Positions 6,607-15,520 are shown, numbered from the stretch's first letter. The stretch is DNA of 64,000 nt from Sellimonas sp963559135 (GCA_963559135.1 CAUWJP010000009.1:22363-86362); one strand, 5' to 3'. Numbers and translations: made by a program. Notes: a model not told the origin generated them from the sequence alone.

Positions 6607-9177
6607 ATGGGACTGATACAGAAAGTGTTTGGCACACACAGCCAGCATGAGTTAAAGAGAATCTACCCGATCGTAGATCATATCGAAGCTTTGGAACCTG
6701 AGATGCAGAAGCTTTCTGACGAAGAATTGAGAGATAAAACAAGAGAATATAAGGAAAGGTACGCAAAGGGAGAGACATTGGACGATCTGCTCCCGGAGGC
6801 ATTTGCCACAGTAAGAGAGGCAGCGGTAAGAGCCATCGGTATGAAGCACTACCGTGTACAGTTGATTGGCGGTATTGTTCTTCACCAGGGACGTATTTCT
6901 GAGATGAAGACCGGTGAAGGAAAGACACTTGTATCTACACTGCCGGCTTACTTAAATGCCCTCACAGGAGAAGGCGTTCATATCGTTACTGTCAATGATT
7001 ACCTGGCAAAGCGTGACGCCGAGTGGATGGGAAAAGTGCACGAATTCCTTGGACTTAAGGTCGGGGTCGTATTAAACGACATGGACAACGACCAGAGAAG
7101 AGCTGCCTATGCCTGCGATATCACATATGTTACCAATAATGAACTTGGATTTGACTATCTAAGAGACAACATGGTTATCTACAAAGAGCAGCTTGTACAA
7201 AGAGGACTGAAATATGCCATCATCGATGAGGTCGATTCCGTTCTGATCGACGAGGCAAGAACCCCTCTGATTATTTCTGGTCAGAGCAGCAAGTCCACAA
7301 AGCTTTACGAGGCATGTGACATTCTTGCAAAGCAGATGGAGCGTGGTGAGGCAAGTGGCGAATTCTCAAAGATGAACGCAATTCTTGGTGAAGAGATCGA
7401 GGAAACCGGAGACTTCATCGTCAATGAAAAAGAGAAAGCGATCAACCTGACCGAAGATGGTGTCAAGAAGGTTGAAAACTTTTTCCATATTGAAAACCTG
7501 GCAGATCCGGAAAATCTGGAGATCCAGCACAATATCATTCTGGCCTTGAGAGCACACAACCTGATGTTCCGCGATAAGGACTATGTAGTAAAAGATAACG
7601 AAGTACTGATTGTTGATGAGTTTACCGGACGTATCATGCCGGGAAGACGGTATTCCGACGGACTTCATCAGGCAATCGAGGCAAAAGAGCATGTAAAAGT
7701 CAACCGGGAGAGCAAAACGCTTGCAACGGTTACTTTCCAGAACTTCTTTAATAAATATGAAAAGAAATGTGGTATGACAGGTACTGCCCTGACAGAGGAG
7801 AAAGAGTTCCGTGATATTTATGGAATGGACGTTGTGGAAATCCCGACCAACAAGCCGGTCATCCGTCAGGATCTGGACGATGCTGTATATAAGACAAAGA
7901 AAGAGAAATTCAATGCGGTATGCGATGCTATTGAGGAAGCACATGCAAAAGGACAGCCGGTTCTGGTTGGTACGATTACTATCGAGACCAGTGAACTTTT
8001 AAGCAAGATGCTCAGAAAACGAGGTATTCGTCATAATGTTCTGAATGCCAAGTTCCATGAGCTGGAAGCACAGATCGTAGCTGAGGCAGGACAACACGGC
8101 GCGGTTACGATTGCGACCAACATGGCAGGACGTGGTACCGATATCAAACTGGATGACAAGGCAAGAGAGGCCGGCGGATTAAAGATCATCGGTACAGAGC
8201 GCCACGAATCCAGACGAATTGATAACCAGCTCCGTGGACGTTCAGGACGTCAGGGAGATCCGGGTGAATCCCGTTTCTACCTTTCCTTGGAAGACGACCT
8301 GCTTCGCCTGTTTGGTTCAGAGAAACTGATGTCCGTATTCAATGCACTGGGTGTGGAAGACGGAGAACAAATTGAGCATAAGATGCTTTCCGGAGCGATC
8401 GAAAAGGCGCAGAAGAAGATCGAGTTCAACAACTATGGTATTCGTAAGAACCTTCTGGAATACGACCAGGTTATGAATGAGCAGAGAGAGATTATCTACG
8501 AAGAGCGACGTCGTGTGCTTGACGGGGAAAGTATGAGAGATTCCATCTATCATATGATCACCGAATATGTGGAAGATCTTGTTGACAGATATGCTCCGGC
8601 TGACAGATCCAGCGACGAATGGGATCTGGAAGGCATGGACGTGGCTCTTCATGAGACCATTCCGATGCTTAAGCCTGTGACAGAAGAGGATGTGAAGAAG
8701 AAACAGCAGAAAGAGCTGAAACATCTTCTGAAAGAACGTGCTGTCAAGGCATATGAGGAAAAAGAAGCAGAGTTCCCTGAATCGGAACATTTAAGAGAAG
8801 TAGAGCGTGTCGTACTGCTTAGAGCGATTGACGGCAAGTGGATGGATCATATCGATGATATGGATCAGCTTCGTCAGGGAATCGGCCTTCAGGCATATGG
8901 ACAGAAAGACCCGCTTGTGGAATATAAGATGCTTGGATACGATATGTTTGGTGAGATGACAAAGGCCATTGAAGAGGATACGATCCGGGTACTCTTCCAT
9001 GTTAAAATGGAACAGAAAGTGGAAAGAGAACAGGTTGTAAAAGTAACAGGAACGAACAAGGACGATTCTGCTTCTCATGCGCCGAAAGTCCGTACAGAAA
9101 AGAAAGTATACCCGAATGATCCGTGTCCATGCGGAAGCGGCCTGAAATATAAACAGTGCTGCGGTAAGAAGAAATAA
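6607..9177 (+). CDS. secA: Preprotein translocase ATPase SecA
   Basis: ATP-driven motor of the Sec pathway, pushing unfolded preproteins through SecYEG. 856 residues. The Walker A region is MKTGEGKTLVSTL, the Walker B/DEAD-like region is DEVDSVLIDEARTPL, and the second RecA fold carries RGTDI and GRSGRQGDPG. The C-terminus keeps the zinc-binding motif CPCGSGLKYKQCC, used for SecB or ribosome contact. It is preceded by its own promoter and followed 22 bases later by prfB, a common arrangement in Firmicutes and probably one transcript. Confidence 0.98.
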   Translation: MGLIQKVFGTHSQHELKRIYPIVDHIEALEPEMQKLSDEELRDKTREYKERYAKGETLDDLLPEAFATVREAAVRAIGMKHYRVQLIGGIVLHQGRISEMKTGEGKTLVSTLPAYLNALTGEGVHIVTVNDYLAKRDAEWMGKVHEFLGLKVGVVLNDMDNDQRRAAYACDITYVTNNELGFDYLRDNMVIYKEQLVQRGLKYAIIDEVDSVLIDEARTPLIISGQSSKSTKLYEACDILAKQMERGEASGEFSKMNAILGEEIEETGDFIVNEKEKAINLTEDGVKKVENFFHIENLADPENLEIQHNIILALRAHNLMFRDKDYVVKDNEVLIVDEFTGRIMPGRRYSDGLHQAIEAKEHVKVNRESKTLATVTFQNFFNKYEKKCGMTGTALTEEKEFRDIYGMDVVEIPTNKPVIRQDLDDAVYKTKKEKFNAVCDAIEEAHAKGQPVLVGTITIETSELLSKMLRKRGIRHNVLNAKFHELEAQIVAEAGQHGAVTIATNMAGRGTDIKLDDKAREAGGLKIIGTERHESRRIDNQLRGRSGRQGDPGESRFYLSLEDDLLRLFGSEKLMSVFNALGVEDGEQIEHKMLSGAIEKAQKKIEFNNYGIRKNLLEYDQVMNEQREIIYEERRRVLDGESMRDSIYHMITEYVEDLVDRYAPADRSSDEWDLEGMDVALHETIPMLKPVTEEDVKKKQQKELKHLLKERAVKAYEEKEAEFPESEHLREVERVVLLRAIDGKWMDHIDDMDQLRQGIGLQAYGQKDPLVEYKMLGYDMFGEMTKAIEEDTIRVLFHVKMEQKVEREQVVKVTGTNKDDSASHAPKVRTEKKVYPNDPCPCGSGLKYKQCCGKKK

Positions 9178-9199
9178 TAAAATAAAAGAGGTGAGAAGA

Positions 9200-10310
9200 G
9201 TGGTTGAGCTTGAACAGCTGAGATTAGAACTGCAGGCATTTGAGGAACCTCTTAAGGAAGTAAGGGATTCACTTTGACCTGCCAGGCAAAGAAAAAAGAG
9301 TAGAAGAACTGGAACGTAAAATGGAAGAGCCTGATTTCTGGGAGAATACAGAGGATTCCCAGAAAGTCATGAAAGAGCTCAAAATGCTGAAAGATACGCT
9401 TCGCACAGCAGAGGAACTCAGGCAGCAGTATGAGGATACCGGAGTTCTTCTGGAAATGGCGGAAGAGGAACAGGAAGAAAGTCTGATCGGGGAGATCAGA
9501 GATGGGGTCAGAAGACTTGAAGAGCATCTGGAGGAGGTGCGGATCAGTACCCTCCTCGGAGGAGAGTACGACAACTGTGATGCGATTGTAACACTTCATG
9601 CAGGAGCCGGAGGAACGGAGGCCTGTGACTGGAATAAGATGCTTTACCGGATGTATTCCCGGTTTGTGGAGCGCCATGGATTCTCCATGGAGGTTCTGGA
9701 TTATATTGACGGCGATATTGCAGGAATCAAAAACGTGACATTTGAGGTGCACGGGGAAAATGCGTACGGATTTCTGAAATCCGAGAAAGGCATACACCGT
9801 CTGGTTCGAATTTCACCGTTTAATTCTGCGGGAAAACGACAGACATCCTTCGCTTCCTGTGATGTGATCCCAGATATTGACAAAGATATCGATATTGAGA
9901 TTAATGAAGACGATTTGAAGATTGACACCTACCGTTCAAGTGGGGCAGGAGGACAGCACATCAATAAGACATCCTCCGCGGTCCGGATTACACATCTTCC
10001 TACCGGAATTGTCGTACAGTGCCAGAATGAACGCTCGCAGCATCACAACAAAGATAAGGCGATGCAGATGTTAAAGGCGAAGCTGTATCTGATGAAAGAA
10101 CAGGAGCAGGCAGAAAAGATGTCCGGTATCCGGGGCGAAGTCAAGGATATTGGGTTTGGAAATCAGATCCGCTCCTATGTCATGCATCCATACAGTCTTG
10201 TCAAGGATCACAGAACCAACGAAGAATCCAGCAATGTAGGTGCAGTGATGGACGGCGAGATCGACCGATTTATCACTGCCTATCTGAAACAGGAGAGTGT
10301 ACATGGATAA
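9200..10310 (+). CDS. prfB: Peptide chain release factor 2, +1 programmed frameshift
   Basis: Release factor for UGA and UAA stop codons. Frame 1 starts at GTG 9200 (AGAGGTG ribosome site) and encodes MVELEQLRLELQAFEEPLKE and five more residues up to CTT 9272-9274. The in-frame TGA at 9275-9277 is followed by C. A +1 shift at CTT-TGA-C continues with GAC at 9276 (DLPGKEKRVEEL), giving about 369 residues, the normal RF2 length. An internal Shine-Dalgarno-like AGGG (9263-9266) precedes the slip site. The stop-recognition SPF motif is in ISPFNSAGK and the catalytic GGQ is in SGAGGQHINK. This is the classic RF2 autoregulatory frameshift. It follows secA and overlaps the ACT gene by 8 bases. Confidence 0.97.
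9263..9278 (+). promoter_or_regulatory. prfB frameshift site
   Basis: AGGG (internal Shine-Dalgarno), 5 bases, then CTTTGAC. The P-site CUU slips +1 over the poorly terminated UGA-C when RF2 is scarce. Confidence 0.95.
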
Positions 10311-10743
10311 GACAAAATACTATGTTCTGAACAGAAAAGCGGTTCCGGAAGTCCTCTTGAAAGTTGTGGAGGTCAAGCATCTGCTTGCAACACAGAAAGG
10401 TCTTACGATCGGTGAAGCGGCAGAACAGGCAGGGATCAGCAGAAGTTCCTTTTATAAATATAAAGACGATATTTTCCCGTTTCATGAAAATGAGAAAGGT
10501 CAGACCATCACCATGGTCTTGCAAATGGAAGATATTCCGGGGCTTTTGGCGGAGATTTTGAGTGAAGTTGCACAGTGCAGAGCAAATATTCTGACTATTC
10601 ATCAAAGTATTCCGCTCAATGGGGTGGCGACGCTTACCATGAGTGTGGAAGTCCTTTCCACAACAGGAAATCTCTCGGAAATGGTTGCGAAAATCGAAGA
10701 AAAAAACGGAGTGCATTATCTGAAAATAGTAGGGAGGGAATAG
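10303..10743 (+). CDS. ACT-domain protein (UPF0735/PheB-like)
   Basis: Protein of 146 residues. The N-terminal part (about 1-60) has a helix-turn-helix-like stretch, LTIGEAAEQAGISRSSFYKY. The C-terminal part (about 70-146) is an ACT domain beginning TITMVLQMEDIPGLLAEIL. ACT domains bind amino acids. Relatives are encoded next to pheA or hom in Firmicutes and are thought to be regulatory, but the function is not established. ATG 10303 is chosen over GTG 10297 because AGGAG at 10291-10295 gives a 7-base spacing. It overlaps prfB by 8 bases and hom follows 3 bases later, so translational coupling and a shared operon are likely. Confidence 0.8.
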   Translation: MDKTKYYVLNRKAVPEVLLKVVEVKHLLATQKGLTIGEAAEQAGISRSSFYKYKDDIFPFHENEKGQTITMVLQMEDIPGLLAEILSEVAQCRANILTIHQSIPLNGVATLTMSVEVLSTTGNLSEMVAKIEEKNGVHYLKIVGRE

Positions 10744-10746
10744 AAA

Positions 10747-11964
10747 ATGATAAGTGTTGCAGTACTGGGATATGGTACAGTTGGTTCCGGTGTAGTGGAA
10801 GTGTTCCGGCTGAACCAGAAGAAAATCGACCGCTGCGCCGGAGACCAGGTCCGGCTCAAATATGTTCTGGATCTGCGTGATTTTCCGGAGGATCCGGCGC
10901 AGGAACTGATCGTGCATGATTTTGAAAAGATTATCAACGATGAAAGCGTGGATATTGTTGTAGAGGTAATGGGAGGCCTGGAGCCTGCGTACACCTATGT
11001 GAAGAGAAGCCTGGAAGCAGGTAAAAATGTGGTGACCTCCAACAAAGCACTGGTAGCTGCCCATGGAGCGGAGCTTCTGAAGATTGCGAAGGAGCACAAT
11101 GTCAACTATCTTTTCGAGGCGAGTGTGGGCGGTGGTATTCCGATTATCCGTCCGCTTGTCTCCTCACTTACAGCAGATGAGATTGAAGAGATTACGGGAA
11201 TCCTGAATGGAACAACGAATTATATGATGACGAAGATGTTCTATGAGGGGGCCGATTATGACGAGGTACTAAAAGAAGCGCAGGACAATGGATTTGCGGA
11301 GCGAAATCCGGAGGCGGATGTGGAAGGCATGGATGCCTGCAGGAAAATTGCAATTCTGTCCTCCATTGTGTCCGGAAAGCAGGTGGATTTCCGTGATATT
11401 TATACGGAAGGCATCACAAAGATTACGGTTCAGGATATGCACTATGCAAAACAGATGAATTCGGTAATCAAGCTGCTTGCTACGATGAAGCGGGATGGTG
11501 AGAAGATCGAAGCGGTTGTAGCCCCGTTCATTCTGCCGGCAGAGCATCCGCTTGCAAGCGTAAATGGAGTGTTCAATGCGATTTTTGTACATGGGAATGC
11601 CCTTGGCGATGCCATGTTCTATGGAAGCGGCGCAGGAAAGATGCCGACAGCAAGCGCAGTAACCGCAGATATCGTGGAAACTGCAAAATATAGAAATCAG
11701 ACGATTTGCGAGTATTGGTCCGGAGAACATCTGGAACTTGAGAGCTGCCTCGATGTAAAAAGAAAGTTTTTTGTCCGGATGGCAGGAAACAGGGAAGCAT
11801 ATGAGGAGAGGATCGAAAGCGCTTTTGGCGCTGTCGAATTCGTAGAGGCTAAGGGTTGCGAAGGAGAATTCGGATTTATTACGGATGTCATGAAAGAAGG
11901 GGAATACGAAGACGCAGCTGCAAGGTTTGACAATGTCATTCACATGATCCGTGCAGCATCATAA
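10747..11964 (+). CDS. hom: Homoserine dehydrogenase
   Basis: Reduces aspartate semialdehyde to homoserine, the branch point to threonine and methionine. 405 residues. The N-terminal NAD(P)-binding motif is LGYGTVGSGV, the catalytic domain contains EASVGGGIPIIRPL and GILNGTTNYMMTKM, and a C-terminal ACT region (from about residue 330) suggests feedback control by threonine. It lies between the ACT-domain gene and the ApgM-like gene in a hom-apgM-lysC run. Confidence 0.96.
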   Translation: MISVAVLGYGTVGSGVVEVFRLNQKKIDRCAGDQVRLKYVLDLRDFPEDPAQELIVHDFEKIINDESVDIVVEVMGGLEPAYTYVKRSLEAGKNVVTSNKALVAAHGAELLKIAKEHNVNYLFEASVGGGIPIIRPLVSSLTADEIEEITGILNGTTNYMMTKMFYEGADYDEVLKEAQDNGFAERNPEADVEGMDACRKIAILSSIVSGKQVDFRDIYTEGITKITVQDMHYAKQMNSVIKLLATMKRDGEKIEAVVAPFILPAEHPLASVNGVFNAIFVHGNALGDAMFYGSGAGKMPTASAVTADIVETAKYRNQTICEYWSGEHLELESCLDVKRKFFVRMAGNREAYEERIESAFGAVEFVEAKGCEGEFGFITDVMKEGEYEDAAARFDNVIHMIRAAS

Positions 11965-12003
11965 AATAGATTATAAGACGAAAATAGAAGGGAATGATTG
12001 CGG

Positions 12004-13209
12004 ATGAAATATATCATCATTCTTGGGGACGGTATGGCAGGAGAGCCGCTGGAGTGTATTGGGGGAAAGACGACGCTGGAACAGGCAGTGACGCCTGAGA
12101 TGGATTGTCTTGCAAAGATGAGCGAGATCGGGCTTGTCTCCATGGTGCCGGAGGGGATGGCACCGGGAAGTGATACGGCCAACTTGTCGGTCCTTGGGTA
12201 CGATCCCAAAGTATATTATACTGGAAGGTCGCCTCTGGAGGCGCTCAGTATCGGAGTCGGGATGGAAGAGGATGATGTATCATTCCGTTGTAATCTGGTC
12301 ACTTTGACCGAGGATGCATCACTCCCTTATGAAGATCAGAGAATTGTGGATCACAGCTCGGATGAAATCAGCACGAAGGACGCAGGTGTCCTTCTGGAGG
12401 TGCTGAAAGAGGAAGTATTACAGCCGGGGTTTGAACTGTACTGTGGGACGTCCTACCGGCATCTTCTATTGTGGAAACAGGGGCACGACGTGGAATTGAC
12501 ACCGCCCCATGATATTCTGACTAAGACGATTCGCGGATATCTGCCTAAGGATCCTCTGCTTCTTGAAATGATGAAAGAAAGTTACAGATTACTAAAAGAT
12601 CATCCGATCAATCAAAAGCGGAAAAAGCAGGGACTTCGGCCGGCAAATTCCGCATGGTTCTGGGGGGCCGGGAGAAAGCCCGCTCTGCCGGATTTCCAAA
12701 AAAAGACCGGAAAGAGAGGCGTGATGATTTCGGCTGTGGATCTCTTGAAAGGGATTGCGGCCGGAAGTGGAATGAAAAATGTCCATGTAGAAGGAGCTAC
12801 TGGCGGCCTTCATACAAATTATGAGGGAAAGGCGCAGGCAGCAGTACAGGCGCTTCTTGAAGAAGGGTATGATTTTGCCTATATCCATGTGGAAGCACCG
12901 GATGAAATGGGACATCAGGGCAGCGTGGAAAAGAAGATCCAGGCGATTGAATTTCTGGATCAGAGGCTGATCCGGGTTGTTAGGGAAGTGATGGATGCAT
13001 CGGGAGAACCGTACAGGTTGCTGATTCTACCGGATCATCCGACACCAACAGCAGTCAGAACCCATACTGCAGATCTGGTTCCTTATCTTCTCTATGACAG
13101 TAAGAGGCCTGAAAACGGGGAAGAGATCTACTGTGAAAGAACGGCTGTACAGTCAGGAAGATGGGAAAAAGAAGGATATCATCTGATCGAACACTTATTT
13201 GAATACTAG
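12004..13209 (+). CDS. ApgM-like phosphoglycerate mutase family; proposed homoserine kinase
   Basis: Alkaline-phosphatase-superfamily protein of 401 residues, related to archaeal-type cofactor-independent phosphoglycerate mutase. LGDGMAGEP near the N-terminus and GSDTANLSVLGYDP (metal and nucleophile region) are visible, with HVEAPDEMGHQGS and ILPDHPTPT as later metal-binding segments. Members clustered with hom and thrC genes form the subfamily long proposed to be an alternative homoserine kinase. Here it sits directly between hom and lysC, and no GHMP-type thrB is seen in the window. ATG 12004 gives the canonical MKYIIILGDG start; TTG 11998 is an alternative. The mutase fold is certain; the kinase role is an inference from context. 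Confidence 0.82.
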   Translation: MKYIIILGDGMAGEPLECIGGKTTLEQAVTPEMDCLAKMSEIGLVSMVPEGMAPGSDTANLSVLGYDPKVYYTGRSPLEALSIGVGMEEDDVSFRCNLVTLTEDASLPYEDQRIVDHSSDEISTKDAGVLLEVLKEEVLQPGFELYCGTSYRHLLLWKQGHDVELTPPHDILTKTIRGYLPKDPLLLEMMKESYRLLKDHPINQKRKKQGLRPANSAWFWGAGRKPALPDFQKKTGKRGVMISAVDLLKGIAAGSGMKNVHVEGATGGLHTNYEGKAQAAVQALLEEGYDFAYIHVEAPDEMGHQGSVEKKIQAIEFLDQRLIRVVREVMDASGEPYRLLILPDHPTPTAVRTHTADLVPYLLYDSKRPENGEEIYCERTAVQSGRWEKEGYHLIEHLFEY

Positions 13210-13218
13210 GAGGAAATT

Positions 13219-14427
13219 ATGCTGATTGTAAAGAAATTCGGGGGAAGCTCTGTCGCAAACAGAGAAAGAATCTTCAACGTAGCAAGACGCTGCATTGAGG
13301 ATTATAAAAAAGGGAATGATGTAATTGTAGTACTTTCAGCTATGGGAGATACGACAGACGAACTTCTGGAACTGGCGCAGAGTATTAATCCAAATGCGCC
13401 AAAAAGGGAACTGGATATGCTCCTGACTACGGGAGAGCAGGTATCTGTTGCGCTGATGGCGATGGCATTTCATTCTTATGATGTTCCGGCAATCTCTCTG
13501 AATGCTTTTCAGGTGCGGATGCATTGTACAGCAAGGTACGGAAATGCAAGATTCAAACGGATTGATACCGAACGGATCCAGCATGAACTGGAAGCGAGAA
13601 AGATTGTAATTGTGACAGGATTCCAGGGAATCAACAAATATGATGATTATTCTACCCTTGGACGTGGCGGTTCCGATACTACTGCGGTTGCGCTTGCGGC
13701 AGCACTTCACGCTGACAAGTGCGAAATCTATACTGATGTGGACGGCGTCTACACGGCGGATCCGAGAATTGTAAAAAATGCAAGAAAAATTGATGAGATT
13801 ATTTACGATGAAATGCTGGAACTTGCGACTTCAGGAGCAAAAGTGCTTCATAATCGGTCCGTTGAGATGGCCAAGAAGTACGGAGTGGAGCTGGTTGTGC
13901 GTTCCAGTCTTACATCAGAAGAGGGAACCGTAGTCAAGGAGGTAGTAAAAATGGAAAAAATGTTAATCACCGGTGTGGCAGCCGACAGAAATACAGTAAG
14001 AATCTCTGCGATTGGAGTGAAAGACGAGCCGGGAATTGCGTTCAAAATTTTCAATACACTAGCTAAAAATAATATCAATGTGGATATTATTCTGCAGTCT
14101 GTTGGAAGAAACGGAACAAAGGATATTTCTTTCACCGTATCCGAGGATGATCTGAAAGAAGCACTTGATATTCTTGAGGAGAAAAAAGAAGTTCTTACAA
14201 TAAAAGAGATTACATACAGCACCGATGTGGCAAAAGTATCTATCGTAGGAGCCGGTATGCTCAGCAATCCGGGTGTTGCTGCAAAGATGTTTGAATCTCT
14301 GTTTAACTCCAATATCAATATCAACATGATTTCCACATCCGAAATCCGTATCACCGTTCTGATTGATGAAAAAGATACGGAAAAAGCAATGATTGCAATT
14401 CATGATGGATTTGGACTGAATGATTAA
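13219..14427 (+). CDS. lysC: Aspartate kinase with internal beta-subunit start
   Basis: Phosphorylates aspartate, the first step of lysine, threonine and methionine synthesis. 402 residues. The N-terminal amino-acid kinase domain has VKKFGGSSVAN, GRGGSDTTA and YTDVDGVYTADPR. Two ACT domains follow from about residue 255 and mediate feedback inhibition. An in-frame ATG at codon 245 (13951) has a perfect AAGGAGG ribosome site 8 bases upstream. It would give a 158-residue regulatory beta subunit, as in Bacillus subtilis aspartokinase II. It is last in the prfB-to-lysC run and is followed by a terminator. AGGAGG lies 6 bases before the main start. Confidence 0.96.
   Translation: MLIVKKFGGSSVANRERIFNVARRCIEDYKKGNDVIVVLSAMGDTTDELLELAQSINPNAPKRELDMLLTTGEQVSVALMAMAFHSYDVPAISLNAFQVRMHCTARYGNARFKRIDTERIQHELEARKIVIVTGFQGINKYDDYSTLGRGGSDTTAVALAAALHADKCEIYTDVDGVYTADPRIVKNARKIDEIIYDEMLELATSGAKVLHNRSVEMAKKYGVELVVRSSLTSEEGTVVKEVVKMEKMLITGVAADRNTVRISAIGVKDEPGIAFKIFNTLAKNNINVDIILQSVGRNGTKDISFTVSEDDLKEALDILEEKKEVLTIKEITYSTDVAKVSIVGAGMLSNPGVAAKMFESLFNSNININMISTSEIRITVLIDEKDTEKAMIAIHDGFGLND
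13936..13953 (+). promoter_or_regulatory. Internal ribosome site for the LysC beta subunit
   Basis: AAGGAGG (13936-13942), 8-base spacer, ATG (13951-13953), in frame with lysC (732 bases after its start). The product MEKMLITGVAADR... would contain only the two ACT domains. Confidence 0.85.
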
Positions 14428-14444
14428 GAACTAGGAAAATAGGA

Positions 14445-14478
14445 AAATCCCCTTTCCGCGGGCGCGGTAAGGGGATTA
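14445..14478. terminator. Convergent terminator between lysC and the XRE gene
   Basis: AATCCCCTT and AAGGGGATT arms enclose a GC-rich loop with a further CCGCGGGCGCGG fold. T-rich sequence follows on the plus strand. It serves lysC and probably the convergent XRE gene, whose stop codon falls at its end. Confidence 0.8.
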
Positions 14479-14856
14479 TTTATCTTTCAGGAATCCTTGA
14501 ATGATCTGTTGGTCGTTTTTAGTGGAATACCGGTATTTCATGATCAGATCAATTTCCAGATCCGTCACGCAGATCGAGTGTTTCTGATCTTCTGTTTCAC
14601 AAAGATGATACTGATAGACGGGAAGTGATTCTTTGATTTGATCAGAATCAATGACGCCTGCAACCAGTTCATCAAGTGTGACTTTATAAAAATCAGAAAA
14701 AAGGATCAAAGTAGACAAGTCCGGTTCTCTGAGAGCCTGTTCATAGTGAGAGTACGCCTGCCTGGTAATGTTTAGAATAGAGCTGAGCTGTTTCTGTGTG
14801 TAATTGTATTTTTTGCGCAGAGTTTTCAGATTCTTTGCAAGCTGTACATTTGCCAT
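14476..14856 (-). CDS. XRE-family transcriptional regulator
   Basis: Protein of 126 residues with an N-terminal Cro/CI-type helix-turn-helix (about 5-62): LKTLRKKYNYTQKQLSSILN, then ITRQAYSHYEQALREPDLST. The C-terminal half has no domain I recognise. GGAGG lies 7 bases before ATG 14856. A 6-base inverted repeat overlaps its likely -10 box, which suggests autorepression. It lies downstream of the CYTH gene on the same strand but appears to have its own promoter. Confidence 0.85.
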   Translation of the reverse strand: MANVQLAKNLKTLRKKYNYTQKQLSSILNITRQAYSHYEQALREPDLSTLILFSDFYKVTLDELVAGVIDSDQIKESLPVYQYHLCETEDQKHSICVTDLEIDLIMKYRYSTKNDQQIIQGFLKDK

Positions 14857-14873
14857 GGCATACCTCCATTTTT

Positions 14874-14894
14874 AGAAACAGTATATCAGTTTCT
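14874..14894 (-). promoter_or_regulatory. Probable operator over the XRE gene promoter
   Basis: AGAAAC (14874-14879) and GTTTCT (14889-14894) flank an extended -10 box (minus strand TGATATACT; TATACT is the complement of 14880-14885). The position fits autorepression by the XRE protein. Confidence 0.55.
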
Positions 14895-14942
14895 ATGTAA
14901 AAATTCAGATAATGCCACAAAACGTATCTTTGCATAACAAGG

Positions 14943-14965
14943 CAACAAAACGTTGCTTTTTTTAT
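14943..14965 (+). terminator. Plus-strand hairpin with T-tract between two minus-strand genes
   Basis: GCAAC, loop AAAAC, GTTGC, followed by TTTTTTT on the plus strand only. It could stop antisense or read-through transcription. On the minus strand it lacks a T-tract, so it is not a normal terminator for the CYTH gene. Confidence 0.55.
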
Positions 14966-15405
14966 AATTTACTCAGCGTGCTGTTGTGATAAAGAGAGGA
15001 AAACGTTACATCTTCCGCAAACCAGGACGGAGGAGTAAAGGAATCTGCCATCTCTACGGAAGGAAATTCCACCTCGGCCAGAATGAGAGGGGCAAGATCT
15101 CCTTTAAAACAGTCAAGCTCAATCGTCAGCCCGCCTTCCAGTGGAATCAGATAACGCCTCTTCTGAATCAGCCTTCCATCAATTTTAGTGAGAAGATGTT
15201 CATATGCCTCTTGTGTAAGAGGAAGATTATACTCCTCGCGGACCATCAGGCCTTTGGATTTATAGGTCAGTGTGTAATCGTCATCCGAGCGGCGGATACG
15301 CACAACCGGACTGGTATTCAGATATCCCTGTTCCATCTCATGATACGGATAATCATCCAGAGAGAGTGGACAGGACTCGATGAGGTATTTACGTTCGATT
15401 TCCAT
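14962..15405 (-). CDS. CYTH-domain protein (inorganic/thiamine triphosphatase type)
   Basis: Protein of 147 residues beginning MEIERKYLI, the ExExK metal/substrate signature of CYTH (adenylate cyclase/thiamine triphosphatase) domains. Downstream arginines and acidic residues of the tunnel fold are present (VRIRRSDDDYTLTYKSKG, REEYNLPL, ELDCFKGDL, LAEVEFPS). Stand-alone bacterial members usually hydrolyse tripolyphosphate or other triphosphates; the exact substrate is unknown. ATG 15405 is chosen because AAGGAGGAAG precedes it; upstream ATGs would add 23 unrelated residues. Confidence 0.87.
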   Translation of the reverse strand: MEIERKYLIESCPLSLDDYPYHEMEQGYLNTSPVVRIRRSDDDYTLTYKSKGLMVREEYNLPLTQEAYEHLLTKIDGRLIQKRRYLIPLEGGLTIELDCFKGDLAPLILAEVEFPSVEMADSFTPPSWFAEDVTFSSLYHNSTLSKL

Positions 15406-15445
15406 ATATGCTTCCTCCTTCATAATCAGTATGCTCTGTTCTTTC

Positions 15446-15474
15446 AGTATAAATGTACTGTAGGGGGAAAACAA
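15446..15474 (-). promoter_or_regulatory. Promoter of the CYTH gene
   Basis: On the minus strand: TTGTTT (complement of 15469-15474), 17-base spacer, TATACT (complement of 15446-15451). Confidence 0.65.
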
Positions 15475-15491
15475 GGGGGAAAGGACACCGG

Positions 15492-15520
15492 TTGCTTTTT
15501 TTTATGGAGTCTGCTAGAAT
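15492..15520 (+). promoter_or_regulatory. Promoter of the lipoprotein gene at 15547
   Basis: TTGCTT (15492-15497), 17-base spacer, TAGAAT (15515-15520), 26 bases before the start codon. Confidence 0.65.
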
